A stretch of DNA of 64,000 nucleotides. Origin: Duganella fentianensis (GTDB lineage: Bacteria; Pseudomonadota; Gammaproteobacteria; Burkholderiales; Burkholderiaceae_D). Position numbers and translations under genes: made by a program. Where the stretch lies: NCBI RefSeq assembly GCF_009857835.1, contig NZ_WWCL01000002.1, positions 930,001 to 994,000 on the forward strand. Direction: 5' to 3'. Positions 51,609-63,053 of this stretch are shown one piece after another (the stretch's first letter is position 1; every line of letters starts with the position of its first letter). The notes beneath the pieces are model-generated. The model searched no databases. It saw nothing but the letters and a program-made list of their open reading frames with translations, and was not told the origin of the DNA.

Positions 51609-52475
51609 CTAGCCTATGATGCGCAGCGAATAGTCGGTCGCGCGCACATCCTTGGTCAGGCTGCCAATGGAAATGCGGTCCACGCCCGTTTCGGCAATGG
51701 CGCGCACGGTATCGAAGTTTATGCCGCCGGAAGCTTCCAGCAGCGCACGGCCAGCATTGCGCTGTACCGCGTCACGCATCATATCGAGGCTGAAATTATC
51801 CAGCAGGATGGAGACAGCACCGGCCGCCAGCGCTTCATCCAGTTCTGCAATGGTTTCCACTTCCACCTGTATCGACACGCCCTTGTTGAGCGCCTGCGCC
51901 GCATGCACGGCGGGCGTAATGCCGCCTGCTGCCGCGATATGGTTTTCCTTGATCAGAATGCCGTCATACAGGGCCAGACGCTGGTTCTGGCCACCGCCCA
52001 CGCGTACCGCATACTTCTGCGCCAGCCGCATGCCGGGCAAAGTCTTGCGGGTGTCGAGGATGGCCGCGCGCGTGCCGGCAATCACATCCACATATTTGCG
52101 CGTCACCGTAGCAACGCCGGACAGCAGCTGCAGGAAATTCAGCGCTGCACGCTCGCCCGTCAGCAATGCACGGGCCGGACCATGCAGCGTGCACACCGGC
52201 GTGTCGGCCTGCATCAGATCGCCTTCGGCATAGTGCCATTCGATTTCGATACCGGCCTGCATACAGTTCATCACGCCTTCGAACCACGGCGCACCGCATA
52301 ACACGGCCTGTTCGCGCACGATCACGCGGGCCGTGGCACGGCCACCTTCCGGCACCAGCAAGCCGGTCAGGTCGCCTGTACCCACATCTTCCAGCAGGGC
52401 CGAAAGCAGATTGGCTTCAAACGCCGCTTTGAGCGCCTCGTCGAACGGCGCGTAACGGTTGATCAGAGTACTCAT
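51609..52475 (-). CDS. nadC: Nicotinate-nucleotide pyrophosphorylase (quinolinate phosphoribosyltransferase)
   Basis: 288 aa. Turns quinolinate and PRPP into nicotinate mononucleotide. Motifs: [71 protein letters not shown]. It overlaps nadA by 4 bases and is the last gene of the leftward nad operon. Confidence 0.96.
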   Translation of the reverse strand: MSTLINRYAPFDEALKAAFEANLLSALLEDVGTGDLTGLLVPEGGRATARVIVREQAVLCGAPWFEGVMNCMQAGIEIEWHYAEGDLMQADTPVCTLHGPARALLTGERAALNFLQLLSGVATVTRKYVDVIAGTRAAILDTRKTLPGMRLAQKYAVRVGGGQNQRLALYDGILIKENHIAAAGGITPAVHAAQALNKGVSIQVEVETIAELDEALAAGAVSILLDNFSLDMMRDAVQRNAGRALLEASGGINFDTVRAIAETGVDRISIGSLTKDVRATDYSLRIIG

Positions 52476-53617
52476 GCCGGGCCTATCCCGTCGAACAGTT
52501 TGCCTTCCTGCGCCAGATCGGCGCTAGCCTGTACGCGCGCCTTTTTGGCTGCCGCGAAATCCAGCATGCGGGTAATCGAGGTCACGGCTTTCTGGCCGAT
52601 AGCCGGATCGACGTGGATCTCGTTGGCGCTGCTGTTATCCATGTTTTCCAGCAGGTCCACCAGATTCTGCAAGCCATTCATGGCCATCCACGGGCAGTGG
52701 GCGCAGCTCTTGCAGGTCGCGCTATTGCCGGCCGTAGGCGCTTCGATGAAGCGTTTGCCCGGTGCCGCGGCGCGCATCTTGTGCAGAATGCCGTTATCGG
52801 TCGCCACGATAAAGGTATCGGCCGGCAGATTCACGGCGGCGTCGATGATCTGGGTGGTGGAGCCCACCACATCGGCCAGCGCCACCACGTTGGCTGGCGA
52901 TTCCGGATGCACAAGGATCTTCGCCTCAGGATACTGGGCCTTGAGCAGCTCCAGTTCCACGCCTTTGAATTCGTCATGCACGAGGCAGGAACCCTGCCAC
53001 AGCAACATGTCTGCTCCAGTCTTCTTCTGGATATAGGAACCCAGATGTTTGTCCGGCGCCCACAGGATCTTCTTGCCCTGCGCATGCAGGTGGGCCACGA
53101 TATCGAGGCCGATGGACGAGGTCACCATCCAGTCGGCGCGCGCTTTGACGGCCGCGCTGGTGTTGGCATATACCACCACCGTGCGGTCCGGATGGGCGTC
53201 GCAGAAAGCGGTGAATTCATCGGCCGGGCAACCCAGATCGAGCGAACAGGTCGCGTCGAGATCGGGCATCAGTATGCGCTTCTCGGGGCTGAGGATTTTA
53301 GCCGTCTCGCCCATGAAGCGCACACCGGCCACGATCAGCGTTTTGGCGCTGTGGTCGCGGCCGAAGCGGGCCATCTCTAGCGAGTCGGACACGCAACCGC
53401 CCGTCTCTTCCGCCAGATCCTGCAGATCAGCGTCCACATAGTAATGCGACACCAGCACGGCCTGCTTTTCCTTCAGCAGTTGCTTGATGCGCGCTTTGAG
53501 GCTGCTACGCTGCTCCGCCGTCAGCGGAGCGGGAGTACGTGCCCACGCGCGGGCGGTGCAGCTGGCGCCGTCCTGCGGGTGCTCGTACTCGACGGGCTTG
53601 ATTTCTATGGTTTGCAT
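52472..53617 (-). CDS. nadA: Quinolinate synthase
   Basis: 381-aa 4Fe-4S enzyme condensing iminoaspartate with dihydroxyacetone phosphate. Seen: [67 protein letters not shown] and [20 protein letters not shown], with three conserved Cys for the cluster. Overlaps nadC; nadB is 3 kb away on the other strand. Confidence 0.96.
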   Translation of the reverse strand: MQTIEIKPVEYEHPQDGASCTARAWARTPAPLTAEQRSSLKARIKQLLKEKQAVLVSHYYVDADLQDLAEETGGCVSDSLEMARFGRDHSAKTLIVAGVRFMGETAKILSPEKRILMPDLDATCSLDLGCPADEFTAFCDAHPDRTVVVYANTSAAVKARADWMVTSSIGLDIVAHLHAQGKKILWAPDKHLGSYIQKKTGADMLLWQGSCLVHDEFKGVELELLKAQYPEAKILVHPESPANVVALADVVGSTTQIIDAAVNLPADTFIVATDNGILHKMRAAAPGKRFIEAPTAGNSATCKSCAHCPWMAMNGLQNLVDLLENMDNSSANEIHVDPAIGQKAVTSITRMLDFAAAKKARVQASADLAQEGKLFDGIGPA

Positions 53618-53658
53618 GCTACTCGCTTGAACTTGGTCTGATGATGCGCTGGCCCGGC

Positions 53659-55260
53659 TTAGTTGATGCCCTGGCTGCTCAGGTACTCTTCGTAGTTGCC
53701 GCGGAAGTCGATCACTTCATTTTCCTTGATTTCGATAATCCGGTTCGCCAGCGAGGAAACGAACTCGCGGTCGTGCGATACGAAGATCAGGGTGCCCGCG
53801 TATTTTTCCAGGGCGATGTTGAGCGATTCGATCGATTCCATATCCATGTGGTTGGTCGGTTCGTCCAGCAGCAGCACATTGTGACGGCCCAGCATCAGCT
53901 TGCCGTACATCATGCGGCCCTTTTCACCACCGGACAGCACTTTCACGGATTTCTTCACTTCGTCGCCGCCGAACAGCAAGCGGCCCAGGATCGAACGCAC
54001 GGCCTGATCGTCGTCGCCTTCCTTGGTCCACTTGCCCATCCAGTCGGTCAGGTTGATATCGGTGGCGAAGTCTTCCGTCGGATCCTGTGGCATATAGCCC
54101 ACGTTGGCGTTCTCGGCCCATTTCACCAGACCGTGGTCGGCTTGCAGACCGGCGATGTCCTGACCGCCGATACAGCGCAGCATGGTGGTCTTACCGGCGC
54201 CGTTGGCACCGATGATGGCGATGCGTTCGCCTGCTTCCACCATGATGCTGAAGTTATTGAACAGCTGGCGGTCGTATTTCTTGGCGATGCTTTCCACTTC
54301 CACGGCCAGACGGTGCAGTTTCTTCTCGCCTTCGAAGCGCACGAACGGATAGGCACGCGAGGACGGTTTGATGTCCTCGACCTTGATCTTGTCTATCATC
54401 TTGGCGCGCGAAGTGGCCTGACGGGCTTTCGACTTGTTGGCCGAGAAGCGGCGTACGAAGTCCTGCAGTTCGGCCACTTTCTCTTTGGCCTTGGCATTGT
54501 TGGCCAGCTGCTGGTTACGCGCCTGGGTCGATGCCAGCATATAGTCATCGTAGTTGCCCGGATAGATCTTCAGCGTGCCGTAATCCATGTCGGCCACGTG
54601 GGTGCAGACCTGATTCAGGAAGTGACGATCGTGGGAAATGATGATCATGGTGGAGTTGCGCTCGTTCAGCACATCTTCCAGCCAGCGGATGGTGTTAATG
54701 TCCAGGTTATTGGTCGGCTCGTCCAGCAGCAGGATGTCGGGATTCGAGAACAGCGCCTGTGCCAGCAGCACGCGCAGCTTCCAGCCCGGCGACACATTGC
54801 TCATCGGGCCCTGATGCAGATCGATGGCAATGCCCACGCCCAGCAGCAGTTCGCCGGCACGGGCTTCGGCCGTGTAGCCGTCGTATTCGGCCACTTTGCC
54901 TTCCAGTTCGGCCGCCTTCATGTAGTCGTCGTCGGTGGCTTCCGGATTGGCGTAGATCGCATCGCGTTCGGCCATCGCCGCCCACATTTCCGTGTGGCCC
55001 ATCATGACCACGTCCAGCACGCGCATTTCTTCGTAGGCAAACTGATCCTGACGCAGCTTACCGAGGCGCTCGTTCACATCCAGCATCACATTACCGGACG
55101 ACGGTTCCAGATCGCCACCGAGGATTTTCATGAAGGTGGACTTGCCGCAGCCGTTCGCGCCGATCAGACCGTAACGGTTGCCATCGCCGAATTTAACGGA
55201 AATGTTTTCGAACAGCGGCTTGGCGCCGAATTGCATGGTGATATTGGCTGTGGAGAGCAC
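53659..55260 (-). CDS. ybiT: ABC-F family ATPase, YbiT type
   Basis: 533-aa cytosolic ABC-F protein acting on the ribosome. Two nucleotide-binding domains: Walker [10 protein letters not shown] and GANGAGKTT, Walker [12 protein letters not shown] and [11 protein letters not shown]. The first signature is [14 protein letters not shown], with Pro-Gly in place of the usual Gly-Gly, characteristic of YbiT; the second is [14 protein letters not shown]. The linker carries the charged [15 protein letters not shown] segment. It may be co-transcribed with nadA, 41 bases downstream. Confidence 0.92.
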   Translation of the reverse strand: MLSTANITMQFGAKPLFENISVKFGDGNRYGLIGANGCGKSTFMKILGGDLEPSSGNVMLDVNERLGKLRQDQFAYEEMRVLDVVMMGHTEMWAAMAERDAIYANPEATDDDYMKAAELEGKVAEYDGYTAEARAGELLLGVGIAIDLHQGPMSNVSPGWKLRVLLAQALFSNPDILLLDEPTNNLDINTIRWLEDVLNERNSTMIIISHDRHFLNQVCTHVADMDYGTLKIYPGNYDDYMLASTQARNQQLANNAKAKEKVAELQDFVRRFSANKSKARQATSRAKMIDKIKVEDIKPSSRAYPFVRFEGEKKLHRLAVEVESIAKKYDRQLFNNFSIMVEAGERIAIIGANGAGKTTMLRCIGGQDIAGLQADHGLVKWAENANVGYMPQDPTEDFATDINLTDWMGKWTKEGDDDQAVRSILGRLLFGGDEVKKSVKVLSGGEKGRMMYGKLMLGRHNVLLLDEPTNHMDMESIESLNIALEKYAGTLIFVSHDREFVSSLANRIIEIKENEVIDFRGNYEEYLSSQGIN

Positions 55261-55308
55261 GAGGAAGACCTTTAAAGCAGTGAATTGAATTAACCGGGCA
55301 TTTTACCA

Positions 55309-56235
55309 TTAGCCGCGCAAGGTCGGGTACTCGCTGAGCGTGAGCTCCAGTGTGCGCGCCGTCGAACTTAGGTGGGCCATGGCACCGTAAGGCAGCGTGG
55401 CGCGCCGTTCGATGTGGCCGAACGGCAGGCCGGTCAGCACGGGCAGCGGCAGCACGGAACGCAGATAGGCCAGCATGGCTTCGAAATCGTAGCCGTTATC
55501 GTAGGGGCTCAGCTTGTAGCCGGAGAAATCGCCCAGCACTAGCGCCTGCTGGCCGGCCAGCGCACCGGCATAGAACAGCTGCAGCACCATGCGTTCGATG
55601 CGGTAGGGATGCTCGCTGATATCTTCAAGGAACAGGATGCCGCCGGGCTGGGCGGCGAAATACGGCGTGCCCAGCAGGCTGACCAGCATGGCCAGATTGC
55701 CGCCCCACAGCTGGCCGCGCACATCGACTTCAGGGTTGTCGCTGCCCTCTGCTGCCACCTCGCCCAGCACCTGATGCAGTGGCCCGCGCAGGCAGTTGTG
55801 GAATTGCTGCATGGTGTAGCCCACCAGCGTCTCGCGCGCATAATCGCCGCAGAACATGGGTCCAGCGAAACTGATGCAGCCGGTCTGTTTCATGTAGGCC
55901 ATCTGGAAGGCCGTGAAATCGCTATAGCCGACGAACAGCTTGCCGCTCGCAGCGAGGCGATCGAAATCGATATGGGGCAGCAGCCGGCTCATGCCGTAGG
56001 AGCCGCGCAAAGCCAGCACCACCTCTACGTCGGGATCCTCGGCCGCAGCATACAGTTGCGCCAGCCGCGCTTCGTCGGTACCGGCAAACCGCTGGTGGCG
56101 TGCATCATGCTGGTAGTAGTTGTGGATCAGATAGCCCTGCTGGCGCAGGCGTGCTATGCCCGCTTCAACTGCGGGATAATCCGGCGCATAGCCACCGGTG
56201 GCGGCAATCGCCATGCCGAAAGGAAGAGTAGTCAA
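55309..56235 (-). CDS. ldcA: Muramoyltetrapeptide carboxypeptidase (LD-carboxypeptidase, S66)
   Basis: Serine peptidase that removes the terminal D-Ala from muropeptide tetrapeptides in recycling. Motifs: ALRGSYGMSRLLPHIDF, the nucleophile Ser in FVGYSDFTAFQMAY, WGGNLAMLVSLLGT, the catalytic Glu/His region FLEDISEHPYRIERMV. Start uncertain: no clear ribosome-binding site. TTG 56235 keeps the first strand (PFGMAIAATGG); ATG 56214 and TTG 56271 are alternatives. Upstream bases to 56300 contain no gene. Confidence 0.88.
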   Translation of the reverse strand: MTTLPFGMAIAATGGYAPDYPAVEAGIARLRQQGYLIHNYYQHDARHQRFAGTDEARLAQLYAAAEDPDVEVVLALRGSYGMSRLLPHIDFDRLAASGKLFVGYSDFTAFQMAYMKQTGCISFAGPMFCGDYARETLVGYTMQQFHNCLRGPLHQVLGEVAAEGSDNPEVDVRGQLWGGNLAMLVSLLGTPYFAAQPGGILFLEDISEHPYRIERMVLQLFYAGALAGQQALVLGDFSGYKLSPYDNGYDFEAMLAYLRSVLPLPVLTGLPFGHIERRATLPYGAMAHLSSTARTLELTLSEYPTLRG

Positions 56236-56348
56236 ATTGGTTCTGCCGCAGAGAGTGGGTGTGCGCTGCAAATCAGCGTTAAAAAAACGCCACCATCTTA
56301 CCGCGCTGCCCTTGGGGCGGGCAAGTTAGCCCCTTGCTCGCGGGCAGC

Positions 56349-57312
<964 letters not shown>

Positions 57313-57314
57313 GA

Positions 57315-57950
57315 TTAGGGTATCTGTAAAAGTTTATGGGTTTGCAAGCTCAGCTTCCACTTGGGGTTGCGCTTGCAGGTCTCGATCGCCAGACGGGTGT
57401 TGAATTCAGCCAGAGGACCATCCATCGCCTGCACGAAATAGTGCTCGAAATCGAGCCCTTCGTAGGCACTCAGGTCCTGTCCCGTCTGCGGTATCACCAC
57501 CTTGATTTCATTGCCTTTGCTCACAGCCAGCGTCGAACCCATTTTCGGGCTCACGCAGATCCAGTCCACTCCTGCCGGCACCGGCAGCGTGCCATTGGTT
57601 TCGATGGCGATGGTGAAGCCTTGCGCATGCATGGCCTCGATCAGCGGGCCATCCAGCTGCAGCAGCGGTTCGCCGCCCGTGAACACCACGTATTTGCTGG
57701 CCGCGTAGCTGGCCGGCCAGAGCGCATTAATGGTCGCGGCCAGTTCGGCCGGCGTAGCGAACTTGCCACCGCCCTCGCCGTCCGTGCCGACAAAATCCGT
57801 ATCGCAAAACTGGCAGATGGCCTGGGCACGGTCCTGCTCGCGGCCGGTCCACAGATTGCAGCCGGAAAAGCGGCAGAACACGGCAGGCCGGCCCGCATGG
57901 GCGCCCTCGCCTTGCAGCGTGTAAAAAATCTCTTTGATGCTGTAAGTCAC
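57315..57950 (-). CDS. queE: 7-carboxy-7-deazaguanine synthase
   Basis: 211 aa from a GTG at 57950 (AGGA upstream). Radical SAM enzyme for preQ0 synthesis. It uses the variant Cys-x14-Cys-x2-Cys cluster of some QueE enzymes: FCRFSGCNLWTG with AICQFCDTDF. Also EIFYTLQGEG at the start, FTGGEPLLQ and IAIETNGTL. First gene of the queE-queD-tadA operon. Confidence 0.93.
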   Translation of the reverse strand: MTYSIKEIFYTLQGEGAHAGRPAVFCRFSGCNLWTGREQDRAQAICQFCDTDFVGTDGEGGGKFATPAELAATINALWPASYAASKYVVFTGGEPLLQLDGPLIEAMHAQGFTIAIETNGTLPVPAGVDWICVSPKMGSTLAVSKGNEIKVVIPQTGQDLSAYEGLDFEHYFVQAMDGPLAEFNTRLAIETCKRNPKWKLSLQTHKLLQIP

Positions 57951-58092
57951 GGCAGTTCCTGAAAGGACAACCCTCAATTATATCCCATACTGTGCGCACC
58001 GCACTAGCCGGTGAAAAAGTTGACTTTCCACAATGCTACTCCAAGGCAATCACGTTATGTTGTCTCCATGCACAAACAAGGAAGAGTCGCCC

Positions 58093-59088
58093 ATGTCCAC
58101 GCCGCCTAAAATCCAGCATGTGATGGAATACCCCGCCGCCGACGCCCAGCATGGCTTCGCCCTGAAACTGATGGAACTGCTGGTGGTGCCGACTTTTGTA
58201 CTCGATCTGCAAGGCAAGGTCATCATCTGGAACCGTGCCTGCGAACGCCTGACGGGCGTGGAAGCCTGGGAAGTGCTGGGCACGCGCGATCACTGGAAAA
58301 GCTTCTACCACGAACAGCGCCCCACGCTGGCGGATCTGGTGGTGGAGCACCGCAGCAGCGCCGGTGCGCTCGAGCACAGCCCGCAGGTCCGCCGTGCCGA
58401 CACGGATAGCGGCCTGTGCGCGGAAAACTGGTGCGATATGCCCCGTCTGGGCCGGCGCCGCTATCTGGTGGCCGATGCCAGCCCTATCCACGACAGTGCC
58501 GGCCAGCTGGTGGCCGTGGCCGAGACGCTGCGCGATGTGACGGATGAAAAGCGCGCTCAGGCTGCGCTGGAACAGCTCGCCACCCGCGATGGTCTGACGG
58601 GGCTGGCCAACCGGCGCTGCTTCGACGATACGTTGAATGCAGAATGGGCCCGCGCCCTGCGCCAGAACCAGCCGCTGTCACTACTGATGGTGGATGTCGA
58701 TAACTTCAAGCAGTACAACGACGCTTATGGCCATCTGGGTGGTGATGAGTGCCTGCAGCGCATCGCCGGTGCTGTCGCCTGCGAAATGCGTACCAACGAT
58801 CTGGTGGCACGCTATGGTGGCGAGGAATTCGCCGTCATCCTGCCCAACCAGTCGCTGAAAGGCGCGGCCATCGTAGCCGAGCGCATACGCTGCCGGGTGG
58901 AGCAGCTGCACCTGCCCAATCTCGGCAGTCTGCAGCATGTGGTAACAGTGAGCATAGGCGCCGCCACGGCGTTTGCCGCACCGGGCAGCGATCCGGGTCT
59001 TCTGGTGGCAACAGCCGATTCCGCGCTTTACCGCGCCAAACACATGGGCCGCAACCGCATCAGTCTGCCCGAGCCTGATGCCTCTTAA
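58093..59088 (+). CDS. PAS-GGDEF diguanylate cyclase
   Basis: 331 aa from ATG 58093, preceded by GGAAGAG. A PAS domain (about 30-165: VLDLQGKVIIWNRACERLTG) is joined to a GGDEF domain by DVTDEKRAQAALEQLATRDG and LTGLANRR. The active-site loop is RYGGEEFAVILP, so cyclase activity is expected. Substrate-binding DVDNFKQYND is intact. Ends 4 bases inside the convergent M10 protease gene. Confidence 0.92.
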   Translation: MSTPPKIQHVMEYPAADAQHGFALKLMELLVVPTFVLDLQGKVIIWNRACERLTGVEAWEVLGTRDHWKSFYHEQRPTLADLVVEHRSSAGALEHSPQVRRADTDSGLCAENWCDMPRLGRRRYLVADASPIHDSAGQLVAVAETLRDVTDEKRAQAALEQLATRDGLTGLANRRCFDDTLNAEWARALRQNQPLSLLMVDVDNFKQYNDAYGHLGGDECLQRIAGAVACEMRTNDLVARYGGEEFAVILPNQSLKGAAIVAERIRCRVEQLHLPNLGSLQHVVTVSIGAATAFAAPGSDPGLLVATADSALYRAKHMGRNRISLPEPDAS

Positions 59089-60809
59089 CCCGTATAGACG
59101 ATGTAGTCGAAACCGTTGACGATGGAACCGATGACGCCCACCTGGTTCTCAGGTGATTCCGAGATCGCGGCCAACACCTCGGCCCGGCTGGCGTCACCTT
59201 TATTGATATTGTTCACATAGAACGTCAGGCCATCTGCATCAGGCACGCGGTGCAGGACGTTCTGATAAATCTGCGCAACGAAATCATGCGTATTCAGGTT
59301 GCTGCCATAGGCTTTGGTGAACTCGTTGCTGGTCATCATATAGTTTGCGACCTGATTCAGGCTGTAGCCATTCTCCAGCGCGCGTATCCAGAAGCCCAGT
59401 CCGCCCAGATCCGGCGCACGATTAAACGCCGCCTGATACAGCCGGTATGCTTCACCACCGATCTGGTGATCGCCGATGTCAAGCGCTACCGCATTGCCGC
59501 TGGCAAAGAACAAGCGCTCCACATTACTCAACACATCCTGCGCACCGCTCGCGTTATCCGTCACGAGAAATTCGTTGCCGCTTCCGCTTACCGTATAGCT
59601 ATCGCGGACCTTGGCAAAGCTGGCCGTATCGAAACCGGCGCCTGCATTCACCAGCTCGCTACCAGTGCCCAACACCAGCTTGTCATTGGCCGTACTGCCA
59701 TTCACAATCTGGCTAATCAGGCTCAGATCGATGGTCCGGTCGGAAAATTTCAGCTGTTCGATACCGCTCAGCTTATCCGTGCCGTCGCCGCTAACCTGCA
59801 GGCTGGCGCTACTTCCGCTCAGCACATACTGGTTGTAGCTGCGGGCAAACACCACGGTATCCGTACCTGCGCCGCCGCTGATGGTGTCGCTGCCTGCACC
59901 CTCGTAGAACGTATCGGCGCCAGTACCGCCAGTCAGGGTATTACCCACATCATTGGCATAGACGGTAGAACCACCCGTGCCCGCTACTGCCTTCTCTATG
60001 GTGACGTTATAGGCAATCGAAATATTGTTATAGCCGGGTGCCGTCGAACTAAAGCTGCCGGCTTTCAGATTGATCACCACCGCATCCGTGCAGGCGGAAA
60101 AATCAAAAGTATCGGTGCCGCCCGCGTCCCAGATACACTGCATCGCCGCATCAGTGGCGAAACTATAGGTATCAGCGCCCGTGTGATACGTCATGTTGGC
60201 GCCATACAGATACTGGATCGCCTGAATGTCGTACAGCATGGGGGTAATGCCGTATTTGTGATTGAGACTGAAACCGGCGCCGTTGTTATACGACATCTGG
60301 GTGTATTCGATATTATCGGTCGCGGTCGGCAGATACGGGCCACTGATGCTGCTGCCCGTCGAATCGTAATCTCCCGGATGCTTGAGGCCCAGCGTATGAC
60401 CCAGTTCGTGTATCAGCACCGAAGGTCCGAAAGACCCGTCGACGTAGCGGTTATTGGACGAGTCAGTGTTATTCAGGAACAGATAGGTAGGATCGCTACC
60501 ATTCGGCAGATAGGCGTAGCCGCTACTCTGATTACCCTGATCGTTGGAGCCTAGCTGGATATCGCCGCCGGAGGCAACTTCCGCGAATTTGATGTTGGCA
60601 ACCGCAGCCCAGACGGCCATTTCGGCACGGGCGGCAGCTTGCTGAACTTCAGTCAGCGGTGCAAAACCGCGCACGTCCTCAATGCTGCCATCGCTAGGCG
60701 CCACCGCCATGAAACTATAGGTGATCATGACGGTCGTGCCGGGCCGCTTCGCCCAGCTGCTATAGACCAGCGAATCGATGGAGTTGTTACCTGTTACAAA
60801 AAAGGCCAT
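59085..60809 (-). CDS. Serralysin-like M10 metalloprotease with RTX-like and DUF4214 regions
   Basis: 574 aa without a signal peptide, as usual for type I secretion. Zinc site HELGHTLGLKH at 134-144 and Met-turn YTQMSYNNGAG. C-terminal part includes Gly/Asp-rich calcium-binding-like units (GGTGADTFYEGAG, SDTISGGAGTDTVVF) and then a DUF4214 region (AYRLYQAAFNRAPDLGGLGF, FTKAYGSNLNTHDFVAQIYQ) with the YQNVLHRVPDADG repeat. Extracellular protease typical of Oxalobacteraceae-like bacteria. No secretion genes lie beside it. Confidence 0.88.
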   Translation of the reverse strand: MAFFVTGNNSIDSLVYSSWAKRPGTTVMITYSFMAVAPSDGSIEDVRGFAPLTEVQQAAARAEMAVWAAVANIKFAEVASGGDIQLGSNDQGNQSSGYAYLPNGSDPTYLFLNNTDSSNNRYVDGSFGPSVLIHELGHTLGLKHPGDYDSTGSSISGPYLPTATDNIEYTQMSYNNGAGFSLNHKYGITPMLYDIQAIQYLYGANMTYHTGADTYSFATDAAMQCIWDAGGTDTFDFSACTDAVVINLKAGSFSSTAPGYNNISIAYNVTIEKAVAGTGGSTVYANDVGNTLTGGTGADTFYEGAGSDTISGGAGTDTVVFARSYNQYVLSGSSASLQVSGDGTDKLSGIEQLKFSDRTIDLSLISQIVNGSTANDKLVLGTGSELVNAGAGFDTASFAKVRDSYTVSGSGNEFLVTDNASGAQDVLSNVERLFFASGNAVALDIGDHQIGGEAYRLYQAAFNRAPDLGGLGFWIRALENGYSLNQVANYMMTSNEFTKAYGSNLNTHDFVAQIYQNVLHRVPDADGLTFYVNNINKGDASRAEVLAAISESPENQVGVIGSIVNGFDYIVYTG

Positions 60810-60852
60810 GACTGATCAATCTAAATACAAAGAAATTGCCACCATCCTAGCA

Positions 60853-61299
60853 TTAGAACGGCAATGCCTGCAGATCGGGTTCCACCCAGTTTCTACGTGC
60901 CTCGGTGGAAAACAGGCAGTCGCTGCTCCAGTACTTGAGGGGCCAGTGCTTGTCACCTACGGACGAGGCCAGTAAGCCCGTACACAGGGCCGCCAGGCCG
61001 CTACCGGCCGGCTGCTGGCGCACGTAGTCGGCTACGGCACGTAGCGAAGCCTGGGTTATGGTTTCATGATAGCCGCCCGTATCCGTATTCGCGACGCCGC
61101 AAGCCAGATTGTAGGCGCGAATGATGCCCGGCATGGCGATGGGCGCATCGATATCAGGCCGCGCGACCACCAGCCACAGAGCGGCGGCAAGATGGGCCGC
61201 ATGAGTCCATTGCTGCTTGGGCAGGCTGCAGTCCAGCAGGCCCTGGCCTATGGCGTGTATCTGGCCTTCGCTCATTAAAGCACCTTGATAACTACTCAT
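60853..61299 (-). CDS. Conserved hypothetical protein
   Basis: 148 aa from ATG 61299, with an ATGA overlap to the gene upstream. HAIGQGLLDCSLPKQQWTHA continues AHLAAALWLVV, a helical cytoplasmic protein with HxxHxA-type pattern. Not recognised. Encoded in an operon with a small protein and a secreted nuclease. Confidence 0.65.
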   Translation of the reverse strand: MSSYQGALMSEGQIHAIGQGLLDCSLPKQQWTHAAHLAAALWLVVARPDIDAPIAMPGIIRAYNLACGVANTDTGGYHETITQASLRAVADYVRQQPAGSGLAALCTGLLASSVGDKHWPLKYWSSDCLFSTEARRNWVEPDLQALPF

Positions 61300-61562
61300 G
61301 CAGAGTCTCCAAATGGATTGGCAACGGTAGTGACAACTGCGGGCGCCAGTGTGGCCGGTAGCGTATGGCTTTCCAGTGCCGCCACCACATCGTTCAGCAG
61401 TTGCTGCAGGGCGCGCGCATCGGCCAGCCCGCGCTGATCTGCCGTCAGATCCAGATCGCCGCTGATGGTGATGCGATCCAGCCGGTTTTCGATGCACAGC
61501 TGGCCGATATGGCGTACATCGGCTTCATTGGCGTACGGTAGGAATTGCCGGGACTGTTTCAT
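61296..61562 (-). CDS. Small hypothetical protein
   Basis: 88 aa: LPYANEADVRHIGQLCIENR, then ITISGDLDLTADQRGL, then helix ALQQLLNDVVAALE. Overlaps both neighbours by 4 bases. Not recognised; the reading frame shares the operon with the nuclease. Confidence 0.65.
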   Translation of the reverse strand: MKQSRQFLPYANEADVRHIGQLCIENRLDRITISGDLDLTADQRGLADARALQQLLNDVVAALESHTLPATLAPAVVTTVANPFGDSA

Positions 61563-62341
61563 TTTCCACCTCTCGATTTACGCAGCTTTACATTTGGCAA
61601 ACGCAAAACTGTCTCCTTTTGCACAGCACTGAGACTAGGCAGCAGATTGATGCCTATGCGCGCTTCCAGTTGCGCAATACTCAACAGCTCATAATCGCTG
61701 GTAGCACGATTTTCCACAAAAAATGCTGCGCCGGCGCGCTGACGCGGGCTATACACAACCTTGTACAGGTGGCTAGGCACCAGCACATTGCCGATTTTCT
61801 GCAGATTCGCCCCCAGAAACACGGGGCCCGTCAGCACATACAGCTCGCCTTCCTTGAGCGCCTGCTTGCGCACCACCGCTTCGATGCCGGCCCACAAATG
61901 GCGGTTATTCTCGCCGTCCTGCGGCACCATATTGGCCAGTGTAAAGCTCTGGTGCTGACTAGCCCGGTCCGGCATGTCGCCGTTTGGCGCCATATGACCC
62001 CGATCATAGCCGCTGCGGGCGTAATCGGACAGCTCGGCACGGGCATTAGCCGGCAGCCGGGCTTCGGAGTGGAAGGAATTTTCGCGCGACAGGGTTTGGG
62101 CCGCCTGCACCTGCCCGGCCGTTAAATGTTCGGCCGACCACAGTGGCGTGCGGGTGATACCGGAATGCATAACCCCGAACTCATCGTAGCAAAGCTCGGT
62201 GGTAGCGGCCTGCATGCGGGAATTCTGGATTTCGGGCAGGCGCCCGTCCACATAGTGGGCGGGACAGCTACCCGCCGCTGCACTGGCACAGACACCGGCC
62301 GCCAGCAGCACGGCCAGCATACTGCGTTGAATCAGACCCAT
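61559..62341 (-). CDS. Secreted DNA/RNA non-specific endonuclease
   Basis: 260 aa with a signal peptide (SMLAVLLAAGVCASAAAG). The beta-beta-alpha-metal nuclease motif DRGHMAPNGDM starts at 113, with the His base and an Asn for Mg binding in VPQDGENNRHLW. Acts on nucleic acid outside the cytoplasm. First gene of a three-gene operon. Confidence 0.9.
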   Translation of the reverse strand: MGLIQRSMLAVLLAAGVCASAAAGSCPAHYVDGRLPEIQNSRMQAATTELCYDEFGVMHSGITRTPLWSAEHLTAGQVQAAQTLSRENSFHSEARLPANARAELSDYARSGYDRGHMAPNGDMPDRASQHQSFTLANMVPQDGENNRHLWAGIEAVVRKQALKEGELYVLTGPVFLGANLQKIGNVLVPSHLYKVVYSPRQRAGAAFFVENRATSDYELLSIAQLEARIGINLLPSLSAVQKETVLRLPNVKLRKSRGGK

Positions 62342-62411
62342 CTTTTATCCGTAGAAATTTGAAACAGGCATTCTAACGGACAGATAGTCGCCCGCACAGG
62401 GCGGCGCGTAC

Positions 62412-63053
62412 TCAGGCCGGCTGGCCCGTGACCTGAGGGTTCGGGGTTGGCTCGGCCACCTTGTGCAAGTGATTGCTATCCCGGTGATGGAAAGGCTCCG
62501 TCTGTCCACGGATGAGCATCACCGTGTCCTCCTCGTAGGACCAGCTGCCATCGTCGTGGAAGCTGACCTTGATACGGTATTCCACCGTCTTGAAACCATG
62601 TTCGAGGAAGGGATTGGAGCGTATGCCATAAGTTTCCGACTCGCGCTGGGCGACCAGCTCGAACTCGCGCGCATCGGCCGCCACCACGCCGGCCGCCATG
62701 GCGATCTGGCCACGCGGAATGGCCAGCGTCTGGATCACCGTGCTGGTAGCCGGCTCCCACAGCCAGTAACCCACCTGCTCGTGATAAGTCTTAGGCTGAT
62801 CCGGCTTATTGACGATGATCAGATAGCGCAGGCCATAGAACAGCTGCGGGCCGTTGGTCACGGGATCGATGGGCTGCAGTTCGATGCGTTCCACATAGGC
62901 CTGTTTGCGCGGACCATCCGCCTTGGGCTTGATATCGAGGCCGCGCTGGCCTGTCCAGATGCCGGCCATACGGGCCAGCGGGCCCAGATTATTCAGAGTA
63001 TTACGATCGTAGCCTTCCGGTTCGGTGTAGATATCGTTTGAAAACTCGCTCAT
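62412..63053 (-). CDS. Nitrobindin-like haem-binding beta-barrel protein
   Basis: 213 aa: LGPLARMAGIWTGQRGLDIK, FYGLRYLIIVNKPDQPKTYH, EQVGYWLWEPAT and FKTVEYRIKVSFHDDGSW strands match the FABP-like (DUF1794-type) barrel of nitrobindins. A His-rich C-terminus (FHHRDSNHLHK) follows. Haem ligand and function are not confirmed. It starts in the last bases of the ACT-like gene (4-base overlap), so the two form an operon. Confidence 0.8.
   Translation of the reverse strand: MSEFSNDIYTEPEGYDRNTLNNLGPLARMAGIWTGQRGLDIKPKADGPRKQAYVERIELQPIDPVTNGPQLFYGLRYLIIVNKPDQPKTYHEQVGYWLWEPATSTVIQTLAIPRGQIAMAAGVVAADAREFELVAQRESETYGIRSNPFLEHGFKTVEYRIKVSFHDDGSWSYEEDTVMLIRGQTEPFHHRDSNHLHKVAEPTPNPQVTGQPA

Noticed and set aside
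53641..55275. Long plus-strand open frame opposite ybiT
   Set aside because: Shadow frame of a highly biased coding sequence; the minus strand encodes an intact ABC-F protein.
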